Shown piece by piece: positions 1 to 13,092 of a DNA stretch of 64,000 nt. The translations under genes were made by a program, and so were the position numbers. Origin of the DNA: Unio delphinus (Eukaryota > Mollusca > Bivalvia > Unionida > Unionidae); contig JAQISU010001239.1 in the NCBI GenBank assembly GCA_029339505.1, positions 11,545,501-11,609,500 of the forward strand, given 5' to 3'. Each line of letters opens with the position of its first letter. Position 1 is the stretch's first letter. Below the pieces are notes generated by a model. It searched no databases. It saw only the letters and a list, made by a program, of their open reading frames with translations, and was not told the origin of the DNA.

Positions 1-871
1 GTCCTGTGGCGGAAGAAGGGATGGTGAGGATATGATTGTTGTTCTGTGATGTGGGGAGCAAATGTGGGAGTTTGTAATGGCCCGCCATCAAAGTTGTACC
101 AGGTCTTAGGTTACTAACGGAGGCAAGCGAGGCAATACCTCGATGCAAAAAAAAAAAAAACACACACACACACACACACACCCGAGTACCGTAAATGTGA
201 AACTGCAACAGTTGCTATAGGCCGGAAACAATGCTCACGTGATAAGTCTGAAACGGTTCAATCCATACAACGTCATAGGTGTAACTTATAAATAAAATTT
301 TCAAGTAAAGGACATTCGTCATCAGAGCATTCCTACAAAAAAAAAGTGATTTATACACGGCTCAGCTTCATGTGTGTATAATACGGATCTCCATTGATAA
401 TATTGTAATGATGATAAAATATCAATGGCGAAAAATTACCTCTACTTTTCATTACAATGATTTGTGTTTCCTTTTTAACATCCTTTGATCATGTTTCTTT
501 ATTTGTACATACTTATTCTCTTCATGTTTGTTATGTTCAGCATATATTTGATTAATTTTCCAGAGCAATATATATTAGCCCTGATGCACAAAATGGTCTA
601 ACTTCTATTAGGCACTAATTTCGAAACAACACATGGAAAACCAGCAGCTGACTTTGTATGACGTTTTAATTTGTTGTTTGGGCTTTAGAGCTGCCGTCTA
701 TTAAATGCAAGTAACATTTTCAGTAGATAATAATATTTCAAGAAAAAAAATCCGAGAAGAATAATTTTAATTAGGGACTACAATATGATGCAAGAAAAAC
801 TGAATGGATAATGTAATGTGCTGATAAATTATGCAGAATTTCTTCTTATAAATTTTAGTCGGAGAAAAAGT
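1..871. other. gene-free host DNA
   Basis: No convincing coding exon or RNA gene is visible. An A run followed by a short CA repeat lies at about 147-181. The rest is AT-rich unique-looking sequence. The left edge of the window may cut a repeat that ends in this A/CA tail, but I could not place it in a family. Confidence 0.5.
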
Positions 872-873
872 TA

Positions 874-922
<49 letters not shown>

Positions 923-945
923 TTATCATTATTATTATCATTATC

Positions 946-1008
<63 letters not shown>
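874..1008. repeat. AAT/ATT trinucleotide repeat in snapback order
   Basis: A run of AAT units (about 874-919) is followed, after a short ATTATC-rich spacer, by a run of ATT units (about 936-1008). The two runs are complementary, so one strand could fold into a long AT hairpin. Confidence 0.9.
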
Positions 1009-1176
1009 TATAAGTTATATTAGCCAAGTCATCCTACGGTAAGGCACGCGATATTGGTCCCTCATACATATGAAAGAAACTAAAAGGTGAAATAGATATA
1101 TGCAAAAAAATAATTACCAGAAAGTGCCGTAACTTATATTTCATCGGTGTTGACAATAGCGCATTTTATCTCTGAA

Positions 1177-1333
1177 TGGAGTTTAATATTTCAAACCGAA
1201 AAGACCTGTTCAGTGAATGTATTTTTAAAACTGTATGCACAGAACGTCTTATATGACATAAGACGTTCTGTGCATACAGTTTTAAAAATACATTCACTGA
1301 ACAGGTATTTTCGGTTTGAAATATTAAACTCCA
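1177..1333. repeat. long near-perfect inverted repeat (hairpin)
   Basis: Two 76-bp arms (1177-1252 and 1258-1333) are reverse complements with one mismatch and a loop of only five bases. Short reading frames on both strands here are by-products of the palindrome. Such a structure can arise by a recent snapback event, or be a small fold-back transposon or a hairpin RNA locus. I see no clear target-site duplication. Confidence 0.9.
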
Positions 1334-1607
1334 ATATGACATTCGTGTGAATAGTGGACTGAAAATGATGCATACAGAATATAATGATGTTAAAATACTT
1401 GAATCATTTCTTGAATGATATTGGGTCAATGTTTACTCTATCTCCTATTTTGTTTGAATCAAGTTTTAAATTTTAAACACACAAGAAAATCTGAGAACCT
1501 GTTGCTTAAACATACAAAATAACATGGAAAACGCATACCGACGCAGATCGAAAGATTTGTTCACATTTTAAGTTGTTAAATTATGCCAGGTTGATGGAAC
1601 GGCCAGT

Positions 1608-1782
1608 GAAACAACATATTACTAGGGGACTGGGGAGGTATCCATTACACATCAGTAGATTGACAGAACATGTCATTGGGACACTGAAGAGGCATCCATT
1701 ACACATCGACAGATTGATACAAACAATCACTGGAGAATTGGGGAGGTATCCATTACAGATTATTAGATTATCCAGGGTAATC
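1608..1782. repeat. degenerate minisatellite, about 60-65 bp period, 3 copies
   Basis: The phrase GGTATCCATTACA (or GGCATCCATTACA) recurs three times at about 60-65 bp spacing within diverged units. The weak reading frames through it on both strands come from the repeat, not from a recognised gene. Confidence 0.7.
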
Positions 1783-1835
1783 AAATGTTAGTTCAAATAA
1801 CTATGTACGGAACACTATGTTTTGTATAATATATA

Positions 1836-1975
1836 TATCATATCAAATCATATCATATCATATCATATCATATCATATCATATCATATCATATCATATCA
1901 TATCATATCATATCATATCATATCATATCATATCATATCATATCATATCATTTCAAATCATATCATATCATATCA
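1836..1975. repeat. pentanucleotide repeat (TATCA)n
   Basis: About 27 units of TATCA follow each other with a few variant units (TTTCAAATCA near the right end). It can be read through as an Ile/Ser/Tyr/His-rich frame, which is an artefact. Confidence 0.95.
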
Positions 1976-2365
1976 ATATTTCCTTGAGTGAATACAGAAT
2001 CAATATTTGGGCATTAAAAGTTTAGGTGGTTACAAAAGCGGTACCTTACCCCAAACGTTATATAACTTTTGTAAACGGTCCTTTTGGGGTTATACAACTT
2101 TGGAAATAGCAGTTTGACTGTTAGTGGGTTTTTTTCATAGGCTTTCGTGTGTGAAATTGAGTCGTTTTATTAGAAAATATTGATAGATTTATTAATTTAA
2201 TGGATAATACATGGTAGTCAATATTATGAATTTACATAGCTACATTAAAAAATACGCCATTGGAAAACTGGAAAAGAAAGAACTTTTAGGAATGTACGAA
2301 GTAACTCAGCTAATGCAAATATATACACATCTTGCAATGTTTCACAAGCAGCGAATTGCGGAATG

Positions 2366-2366
<1 letters not shown>

Positions 2367-2405
<39 letters not shown>
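2367..2405. repeat. (TG)n microsatellite
   Basis: About 19 uninterrupted TG units. Confidence 0.95.
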
Positions 2406-2407
<2 letters not shown>

Positions 2408-2759
2408 AAATAATTTTATCTTCTTGAACGAATCTGTCAATAACATACAATTTAGATTGTTTTCTATAAAAAAAACTATATTGATTCTAAAATAATGCAT
2501 AGTAAAAACAGATATATTACACAAAAACGATATGATTATAAAATGTTCCAAAACCTAGTATGTTGATAAGGATGCCACAAGCATATTTCAAAAGAAAAAG
2601 GCTGTAAAGAAAAGAGAAATAGATCATTTATAAAACAACTGGTAAATGTATTGTTTCTGAGACAAAGGTACGATATTTTCTTATTTCAGAGACGTATATA
2701 TGCTATTTGTTAGTGTCACCTTCACTGTGTCATTCGATAAATATCAGTTATAGAAATTA

Positions 2760-2965
2760 CAGCTGACGAACTGTGTGCAGTGACGAAAGAAACCTCCTTA
2801 CCTATTGTATGCCACACAGGTAAGTGATCAAATACATTTCTTGAAAGCCTGATAAGTGTTATGGCCGTTTATATTTGTTTACAAACGTGGCAAAGGTCAC
2901 AAAGTCTTGGCTGAAAAAACGTGACATGATATTAATTAGAAGGCTTAAATTCTTTGTTGACATTG
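2760..2965. repeat. dispersed repeat family R1, copy 1
   Basis: This stretch is clearly similar to 19800-20010 and 40195-40440. Shared landmarks in order are a CTTACCT(A/G)T block, a CACACAGGTAAGTG-like block, TTTATGTC/TTTATATT, GGCAAAGGTC (or GGCAAATGTC) and GACATG(A/G)(A/T)ATTATTAATTA. The copies are diverged, so the family is old. I see no coding capacity, no tRNA-type promoter boxes and no clear terminal repeats. Confidence 0.7.
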
Positions 2966-2998
2966 TGTGTACTTAATATGAACGTAGGACGTATGATT

Positions 2999-5310
<2,312 letters not shown>

Positions 5311-5413
5311 CTACGTTACGTGTAAAGGTTACTAGGTTACGTTACGTGTAAAGGTTTCTAAGTTACGTTACGTGTAAAAGTTTCTAGGTTACGTTACGTG
5401 TAAAGGTTTCTAG
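5311..5413. repeat. 26-bp tandem repeat, 4 copies
   Basis: The core TACGTTACGTGTAAAGGTT recurs at 5312, 5338, 5364 and 5390 with few changes, giving an exact 26-bp period. Confidence 0.9.
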
Positions 5414-5719
5414 ATTCCTACTCCCTTTCCTTAAAGCGTAAGACCCTGCTGGTCCGGTTACCCTGCCTTTTAAATTTTAAATTTTGAATCAGCAGTTACG
5501 TTTGAAATGAAAGTAATGTGAATTTTATCTCTCATTTTATTATCCCTTTAGTGTAGGGTACGTTTGTTTGCGTTTGTATTCTGTGCATTAATCCTGTGCT
5601 CTTGTTTGATGACGGGCTTATTTAGATCGAATAAGTTTTGTATCTTTCTATCAACATGTAAAATATTGTTAATGTGCACTGTGTTTTTGTTTATACATGT
5701 ATATCTGTTACTAAGATCG

Positions 5720-5960
5720 TTTGAGAAGTGCACAAGGGCGAATGAGAATCGTCAAAGAGAGAGAACACCGTCTGCTTCAGTAAATTTATACTCTTCCAGG
5801 AATAGAAACGGCATGGTAATTGATAAGAAGACTTTTCCCTCGTCTGAAACATGTGAACATTCGCATGATCCTCCACAGCCAATCATTTTCAGCCGAATAA
5901 TTCTCAAAGCTCACTTGAAAGTTGAATTATTACATCATCGCTTGGTCCATTTTTTTCCCC
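5720..5960. repeat. dispersed repeat family R2, copy 1
   Basis: This stretch is similar, with many changes, to 41340-41600. Shared landmarks in order are CGTCTGCTTCA, TTTATACT, a CAGCCAATC block, TTATTACATCAT and a T-rich block before the end. A long reading frame at 5564-5989 runs through it but shows no domain and no matching frame in the second copy, so I do not call a gene. Confidence 0.6.
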
Positions 5961-6584
5961 ACGTAGTAATATCGTTAGAAAAAATGTGAATAGCGTCCAC
6001 TTGACTTTTATTTAAGTATAATAGTCAAGACGGCTGAATTCGTTATAAATTTACTTTGATCTTGCTGTCGGATAAGTGAATTCGAAAAGAAAGCTGTTGG
6101 TAGGTACGTGAGAAGAAGATTTATGATGTAGTGTTAGAAATGTTTAGGAAACACTACACGAATCTTATTATCAATGCAAACGATTGATCATTGATGTCAT
6201 CGGCATATGTGTCAAGGCTACTCAAAAATCCAGACCATTTAGGTAATAAGATAGACACACAAACGAATGAAATGACATGCAGCCTCATTCCCTGCGAGGT
6301 TTTCATAACTAAATTATTTCTGTCCATATGTCCCATAAAAAGAAAATATTTGCCTATTATTCAGATGAAAAGACGCGGGGAAAGGAACGACAGCATATAT
6401 TCAGACAGAATTTTCTATTACCAAAAGTAGAACCTTAAATTTAACTTTCAGTGTTGCTTGTCTTACACGGTACTAACGGTCGTAGGCGGACCAATCAAAC
6501 TTTACGAGAATTAATTAATAAAGGCTAAGGGTCTCAGTCTGGTTTCGCGCTCATTATTACGATCAAGATGCTGAAGATGTGGGC

Positions 6585-6650
6585 GGGGCGGGGCGGGACG
6601 GGAATCCACGTCTGCCATTGGGCGGGGTGGGAATCCGCGTCTGCCAGAGT
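6585..6650. repeat. short GC-rich direct repeat
   Basis: A GGGCGGGG...GGGAATCC(A/G)CGTCTGCCA block occurs twice in a row. It stands out from the AT-rich background. Confidence 0.6.
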
Positions 6651-6773
6651 GTACAATTTTACTTACAAAACAAAACCAGATCAAACTATTTGGCTAAATA
6701 ATGGGTCATTTATTTATTATTTTTAAAAACAGCAACTCCAAAAATTAACACCAAACTTCCTGACTCGATGTTG

Positions 6774-7021
6774 TTGTTATTGTTGTTGTTATAAGGTTTA
6801 ACATCATTTTTCAGCACAATACAGGCTATACATGGCGGCCAGTATACGTGGAGGAAGAAACCGGGAAAACCACAGAAAGAACTACCGACTCACGAGAAGC
6901 GACCGGCATGCTTTCTCACATACATTGATCAAACCCGAGACTCGAACCCACGCAAACAGATGTGAGATGGCAGTGATCCGTAACGGTGAGCGCTTTGGCC
7001 CACTCGGCAAATAGGCGCCCC
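6774..7021 (-). mobile_element. tRNA-derived SINE, family A, copy 1
   Basis: Read on the minus strand, the element starts with a tRNA-Leu/Ser-like head (GCCGAGTGGGCCAAAGCGC) followed by a B box (GGGTTCGAGTC), and ends in an AAC-type simple tail, seen here as GTT repeats at the left end. It is flanked by a 12-bp near-perfect target duplication (6762-6773 and 7022-7033, GACTCGAYGTTG, one difference). Copies with the same body lie at 33178-33440 (plus) and 43538-43795 (minus). RNA polymerase III transcription is expected for this class. Confidence 0.8.
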
Positions 7022-7078
7022 GACTCGACGTTGCATGCAACTGTACAATAAAGAAATACTGACACAAATATTTTAAAT

Positions 7079-7191
<113 letters not shown>

Positions 7192-7706
7192 CAAATGATT
7201 AACTTAAAGATACAAGGAATTAAGTGAAGTTAAAGTCGACAATAGCATTCAGAATGATAAACGTTATAAGTGTATTAAAGCGGCGACATTTAAAATTATA
7301 ACTTTTCGTATTACATGCTTACCATACTAAACCAATTTCGAAACGCGACTAATTTTATTTCTTGTTGTCTTATAAGGTATACTCTGACTCATTTTTTAAA
7401 AATAATTTATCACACGGACTAATGTGACTCAGTTTTCTTTATATTTGTCTTACGTTATATTGTGACTCATATTTCTTTACCTTCACTCATTTTTCTTTAT
7501 AATTTCTTTTACGGTATACTGTATATGCGTAAAAATAGCAAAATATGTCACGGATCTGTCCATTGTTTTGGCATATTTTTCTATTTCAAGACATTCTAAA
7601 CTTCTATGAACATACCGGTTTTTATAGACATGAACTGTACTTTATTATTATACTATTTCTTACAAACGAACACACATAGCCTTGCAATGAGTCCTACCTT
7701 GCTGTC

Positions 7707-8031
7707 AACCGCTTCGGTGGCCTAGTGGTTAGAGCGTCCGCCCCGGAAGCGGGAGGTCGTCGGTTCGATCCCCGGCCGAGTCATACCAAAGACTTACAAA
7801 AATGGTACTAACAGCTGCCTCGCTTGACGCTCAGCATAAAGAGGTTAGTGTTAGGACTGGTCGGCCTGGTGTCAGGATAATGTGACTGGGTGAGACATCA
7901 TACTACATGTCTGCGGCATGATGTCTCAGTGCTAGACATCACTATAAACTGCCTCACTGCAGACATCGTAGCGATATGACTGAAAAATTGTTAAAGCTAC
8001 GTTAAAAATCCTAATCAAACAAACAAACAAA
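7707..8031 (+). mobile_element. tRNA-derived SINE, family B, full-length copy
   Basis: The head looks like a tRNA, with an A box (GGCCTAGTGGTTAGAGCG) and a B box (GGTTCGATCCC), and its anticodon-like stem-loop reads CGG. It is followed by a body shared with 8515-8828, 10084-10150 and 14996-15165, and by an AAAC-type tail. A perfect 14-bp duplication, CCTACCTTGCTGTC, flanks it at 7693-7706 and 8032-8045. The surrounding DNA is itself weakly repetitive, so part of that match could pre-date the insertion. Confidence 0.88.
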
Positions 8032-8045
8032 CCTACCTTGCTGTC

Positions 8046-8230
8046 CGTAACCGCGTCAATAGACACATCTTTATTGTCGTAACCCCTGCAATAGGCTATA
8101 CCCTGCTGTCCTTAATCACTGCAATAGGCCCTACCATGTTATCCACAACCACTGCATATATCCTATCTTGCTGAACGTAACCCCTTCTATAAGCCATACA
8201 TTGATGTTCGTAAAACCGCATTACTTAAAT
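8046..8230. repeat. degenerate minisatellite around the SINE insertion
   Basis: Phrases of the type CTTGCTGTCCGTAACC(G/C)C...CAATAGGC recur about every 45 bp with many changes. The SINE at 7707-8031 is inserted into this array. Confidence 0.6.
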
Positions 8231-8514
8231 CCACACATTTCAAAAACGATTTTTCTGACAAAGTACTCTTCTCACGAACTGTTAATATTTAGTTAGACTG
8301 TGCTTAATTCTTCCTTTTGCTCTCACATAAAATCCAGACAAAAATGACGACGGTATTGTTTCATAATTTGTTGTGTGTAGTATGTTCTATATTTTTTAAA
8401 ATCACTATTATCAAAATATCACATTATTTTAGAGAGCTGTAGAAAAATGCTTGAGACTGTTTTTATTATAATTTCTCGGGTATTTCTAAATTGTGCAAAC
8501 ATTGAATTATATAA

Positions 8515-8828
8515 CTGTTAAGCGGTCAGAGCGTCAGCCTCGAATGAGTTAGGTCGCGGGTTCGAAGCCCGGCCGAATCATACCAAAGACTTACACAAAA
8601 ATGGTACTTACAGCTGCCTCGCTAGGCGCTCAGTATTACGAGGTTATTGTTGGTACTGGTTGCCTGATGTAAGGATAATGTGATAGGTGGGACATCATGC
8701 TACATGTCTGCAGCTTGATAACCCAGTGCTAGACATCACTATTAAGTGCCACACTGCAGACATCGTAGCAATATGACTGAAATTTGTCAAAGCTGCATAA
8801 AAGTCCATATCACACATCGCACACCTTA
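8515..8828 (+). mobile_element. tRNA-derived SINE, family B, copy 2
   Basis: It has the same body as 7707-8031, with a more decayed tRNA-like head (B box GGTTCGAAGCC). A 10-bp direct repeat, AATTATATAA, flanks it at 8505-8514 and 8829-8838 and fits a target-site duplication. The 3' tail has drifted. Confidence 0.82.
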
Positions 8829-8929
8829 AATTATATAAGGAAATATACAGCAATAAATAATGTCATGCACACCCTCCTCGCTCCTGTCCTATTTCATGTT
8901 ATTAAATCAAACCTCTTATCAATACCTCC

Positions 8930-9360
8930 ACTATACAAGTACTACTAATACTACAACCACCACTTTTACCAATACTACTACCAGTACTTTTACTTCAACT
9001 AATATTGTAAATACTACAACCTCTATTACGTTGACTAACACTACTACTAGTACTACTGACTACTATTCTTGCTATGGCACCACTAGTGCTACCAATACTA
9101 CCAGTACTACTACCGCTACTTCTACTAATACTTTACTATTAATACTAATACCACTACTACAGCCACAATTAGTACTACTACTGCTATTTCTACTAATACT
9201 TACTATTAATACCAATACCACTACTACTGCTAATACTACTACTACAGCTACTACTAGTACTACATGTGCTACTACTGTTCCTATTACCACCACTACTACT
9301 ACTACTAGTAGATTACTGCTACTGCTACCACTTCTACTACTACTTCTAGTGCTGCTACCA
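8930..9360. repeat. long imperfect ACT/TAC trinucleotide tract
   Basis: Over 400 bp is built mostly of ACT, TAC and ACC triplets. It gives a Thr-rich frame on one strand and a Val-rich one on the other, both low-complexity artefacts. Confidence 0.9.
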
Positions 9361-9606
9361 GTTTATAAGAAATTAGGAACCAGTTGAACCGTCACCCCAG
9401 TCCCTTTTACTATTTAATTTTTTTTTTTTTAATTTTGCTTTGCATGTATTTTATCTTAGTATTGTATCTTTTTTTCTCATGTTGATACTGACTTTTGATT
9501 TGTCAATGTTTGTCTAAATTAATGGGATTGTTGGTAAGATATATGAGTTTGCCCACATCTCGTAACTAGCCTTTGATAGACATAGGCAGGATTGTAGTGG
9601 TATCGT

Positions 9607-9822
9607 CATACATACATACATACATACATACATACATACATACATACATACATACATACATACATACATACATACGAACACACATCCGTCCGTCCGTCCA
9701 TCCATCCACTCCCCCACACACATCCATCCATCCATCCATCCATCCATCCATACATACATACATACATACATACATACATACATACATACATACATACATA
9801 CATACATACATACATACATACA
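9607..9822. repeat. (CATA)n / (TCCA)n compound tetranucleotide repeat
   Basis: CATA units flank a central block of CCGT and TCCA units. Frames on both strands encode Tyr/His/Ile or Met/Tyr/Val/Cys repeats and are not genes. Confidence 0.97.
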
Positions 9823-10083
9823 ACTGAAATTAGATCATTTTTATGGAGTAATTGCTGTTAGAAAATATCACAACAGTCCTTTACCAGCATTCACTATGGC
9901 TCATGTATTCCGTGCAAATTAAATTAAAACCGATTTTCTCATCACTTTAATATTTAATTTACTAAGACGAGTCCTTTGCACCTACCAAACCTCGACTATA
10001 AATACGGCTATAAATATTATAAAAGGTATGCATATAAATTAAATCAGCAATTAGCAGTTTAGCAGTTTTCATAGAAAATTTTA

Positions 10084-10152
10084 TACCCGTCACACTGCCG
10101 ACATCGTGGCGATATGACTGAAATATTGTTAAAACGACATTAAGAATCGAAA

Positions 10153-10204
<52 letters not shown>
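10084..10204 (+). mobile_element. 3' fragment of SINE family B plus (CA)n tail
   Basis: Positions 10084-10150 match the 3' end of family B (CACTGC..ACATCG..GCGATATGACTGAAA...TTGTTAAA). They run into an uninterrupted CA microsatellite that probably grew from the SINE tail. Confidence 0.75.
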
Positions 10205-10208
<4 letters not shown>

Positions 10209-11557
10209 TTGACACAAGATGTATTTTCTCGATGTATTTTATTGCATAACTGTACACAACAAGAATGCACTTCTTTGCATCTTAAACTTTGCATACATAG
10301 GTCAGATAACTCTAATCATGAAGTATTACCATGATGCTTAACACGTTTCTGGCCAAGATACGTATGTTTGTCTGTATTTAAGAAAATGACAAGGGTGGTC
10401 AACATAATGAAAAGGGTTAATCTGAATCATCTGTTAATCAATTAATCTTCCTGGCACTTTCAAAATCGACAAAACTTGACAGACAGGGCACGACCAAATT
10501 AACCATAATCGATAGCCTGTTACCTTCCCCGTCAGTTTGATAAACAGAATGACCGTGTCATGCTTATGTGATACATTGGTTTGGAGAAACTGTAATCAGT
10601 TCATTAGCGACCGTTTTCATTTGGTTTTCTTATTGTTGCTTTTGTGTGTGTGTGGGGGTGGGGTGGGGTGGGTCTAAGCTTGGCGCTAATAATGTACCAA
10701 ATTCGCCGTCAAGATAACGGTATTACTTATCTACAATGACGTTTGCACGTAGCCTTACTGTCCTGTTGACAGAAACTTCTGTCAGAGACGTCATTTCAAT
10801 TTTGTTCATTGGTGGGGACAAAAGGTGATTGGCGGAGGGGGGGGGGGGGGCTTAATTCGGCGGGTGGTGGTGGGTGGTGGGGTTGCAACGTATATAGGAA
10901 CAAACAACTTTTTTAGCACATGCAAATTTCCTTCCACCTCCCCATTAGTCCTTGACTGCGGTCTGTGAGGATATAAAATAGAAAAGAAACCAGACCAAGT
11001 CTTTTAATTTTAGAAATATTATCTCGAGATTAAAATCTGTATAACTTCATTCAAATATTATTTTAAGATATTAATCTACAATTTTATACCAACATTGGAT
11101 TTACTTGGTTTATCACCAATTTCTAGAAACTCAATCAATGAGAAACTATCCATTTGATGTAAGTGCCAATGAATGCAATTAATAATGGCGATCAACTTGA
11201 TTACTTACTGACAATAAAAAAATAAACAATCTCTTTAAAAGCTGAACATATACACTTTTCTTTTATAAGTGATTCCGTACTGAAGTAGAACTTGAAACCT
11301 ATATCATTATCTTTCAATTCTGACCTTCAAAACTGGACTGTATCTTTTACAAACAAAAATATATCCAGTTTCAGTGGCCCACTATGGAATGATATTGATC
11401 CCACAATGTGATGAAATTGATCGCTACAGCTTTTTTGAGAAGTATTGAAAACTGTCAGTTTCACCCAGTACTGTTAGTTAGATCCAATGAAAGAAGCGTT
11501 TCCAGCATCTTTCATTCTTTTTTCTTCTTGTTTTCTTTCTTTCTTTCTCTTTCCTTT

Positions 11558-11601
<44 letters not shown>

Positions 11602-12498
11602 GCTTTCTTTCTTTCTTGCAATAAATAGTTGCATATTATTGGCAACAATGATATATTTCAACCCAGAAGGTACAGACTTGAATCGCAAACCATACTATAA
11701 CAATATAAAGAAACTATATACGTTATATTTTATACAATAAGTATTATTTTGAAACCAAACCACTGACATAGCATGTTTTGTATGATTCAACAGTAGTCTG
11801 CGGATAGGAATATTAAAACATTTTCTTTGTCTTTGATTCAATATCTGATATATTCATTGCATATATTAGAAAGATTCTGACCGAACTGGATGATAACATA
11901 TGATGAATATACATACTAATGTATATGTTATTTATGAAAAAATGTTAAACTTGACATTTTAAACTTCCCATTATTGTCATCTTAACACTATCATAATTTT
12001 ACTGTCCTCTCAATACAATCCTAATTTAATATTTGATAATGATTTTAATTACTTTGGTTTAATAGTGTCTTCCAGTAATTTATTAGTTTTGTACGTTATA
12101 AATAAGCCACCTGTTTTTCTATGATATTAAACTTATAATTTTGAAATATATATATCTATACTTCATTTCTCTTTCTATTACATTGATTCTCTTTTCTAAA
12201 ATCACAAATCGAATTTCATACGAGCGGGTGCATTTTAGCATGAATAAACAAAATAAGAAATTAATAATTATCGCGTCTCACATTCCATCTTAGTTAAAGC
12301 ATTATCATTATTAGCACCATTAACTTGATATTCAATCTTTTTAAATTCGCCGAGTCACTATGTTATAAGGTAACTAAAAACCGTCCTCATACAACAATAA
12401 TAAAATGTCTATTTATATTTATCATGTTGTTTATAGTATCCTGTAATAGATATCCACAAAAGAGTAATGTCATGTTAAAAGCAAGAAATTGAATGTGG
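10205..12498. other. gene-free host DNA with G-rich tracts and a (TTTC)n repeat
   Basis: No recognised gene. Two G-rich tracts (about 10644-10672 and 10833-10882) contain several runs of G and could fold as quadruplexes. A TTTC repeat spans about 11515-11618. The rest is AT-rich and featureless to me. Confidence 0.5.
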
Positions 12499-12506
12499 CA
12501 TATATC

Positions 12507-12703
12507 CAGAGGCGTAGCGATGATATTTTGCGCCCGGGGACGAACTATAATAATTGGCGCCCCAGCGATCTTGTGACCGATTTATTACCCTTGTTTACTT
12601 ATTATAATGTAACGTTGCAAGCCTCATTTTGGCAACCCTGTACCTTGGCGCCCGGGGACATATGTACCCCCCCTGCCCCCCCCCCCCCCCAGCTATGCCT
12701 CTG
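12507..12703. mobile_element. hAT-type MITE
   Basis: The 197-bp unit has imperfect terminal inverted repeats (CAGAGGCGTAGC at the left, GCTATGCCTCTG at the right). It is flanked by a perfect 8-bp duplication, CATATATC (12499-12506 and 12704-12711). CAG-starting termini and 8-bp duplications are hallmarks of the hAT superfamily. There is no transposase, so it is non-autonomous. A C run lies near its right end. Confidence 0.85.
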
Positions 12704-12967
12704 CATATATCAGGTCAGCGTTTTCACAATTTCTCCGTCTCCCTCTGTGTAGCATTACATTATTATTTTTTTTAACCTTATTCACACCATTGTCGATATA
12801 CGTATTCTAAGATAATACATCAAAGTATGGACTTAAATTCTGCAATGCCTATAATTAAACAAAGATTCGTGAAGAACAAGCTTTGAAAGTTTTGTGATCA
12901 GTCCAAAAGGTAAGGAAAGTAAGGACTAAATATATCAAATAAATTTCACAATGTCTTCCTGTAAAAC

Positions 12968-13092
12968 CTACCGTTTATGCTCGTCTATAAGTCAAAACAA
13001 ACTGAAAAATAAAATGGAGCTTGACCTTCCAAAGCGTAATGCGCCTGCAGAATTAAGTTAGACTGGACTTATAAGCGAGCAAATACGGTAAA
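12968..13092. mobile_element. small MITE-like inverted-repeat element
   Basis: The ends are imperfect inverted repeats of about 25 bp (TACCGTTTATGCTCG at the left against the complement of CGAGCAAATACGGTA at the right), enclosing about 75 bp. There is no coding capacity. I could not define a target duplication with confidence. Confidence 0.65.

Noticed and set aside
5564..5989. 141-codon frame with a hydrophobic start
   Set aside because: It overlaps dispersed repeat R2, the second R2 copy has no matching frame, and no family is recognised.
7707..7780. Functional tRNA-Pro gene
   Set aside because: The tRNA-like part lacks a normal T at position 33 and an intact acceptor stem, and it is continuous with the SINE body and bounded by a target duplication.
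9514..9827. Long frames on both strands rich in Tyr/Val/Cys/Met or Tyr/Ile/His
   Set aside because: They are read-through of a CATA/TCCA tetranucleotide repeat. The same applies to frames over TA, CA, GA and TATCA repeats.
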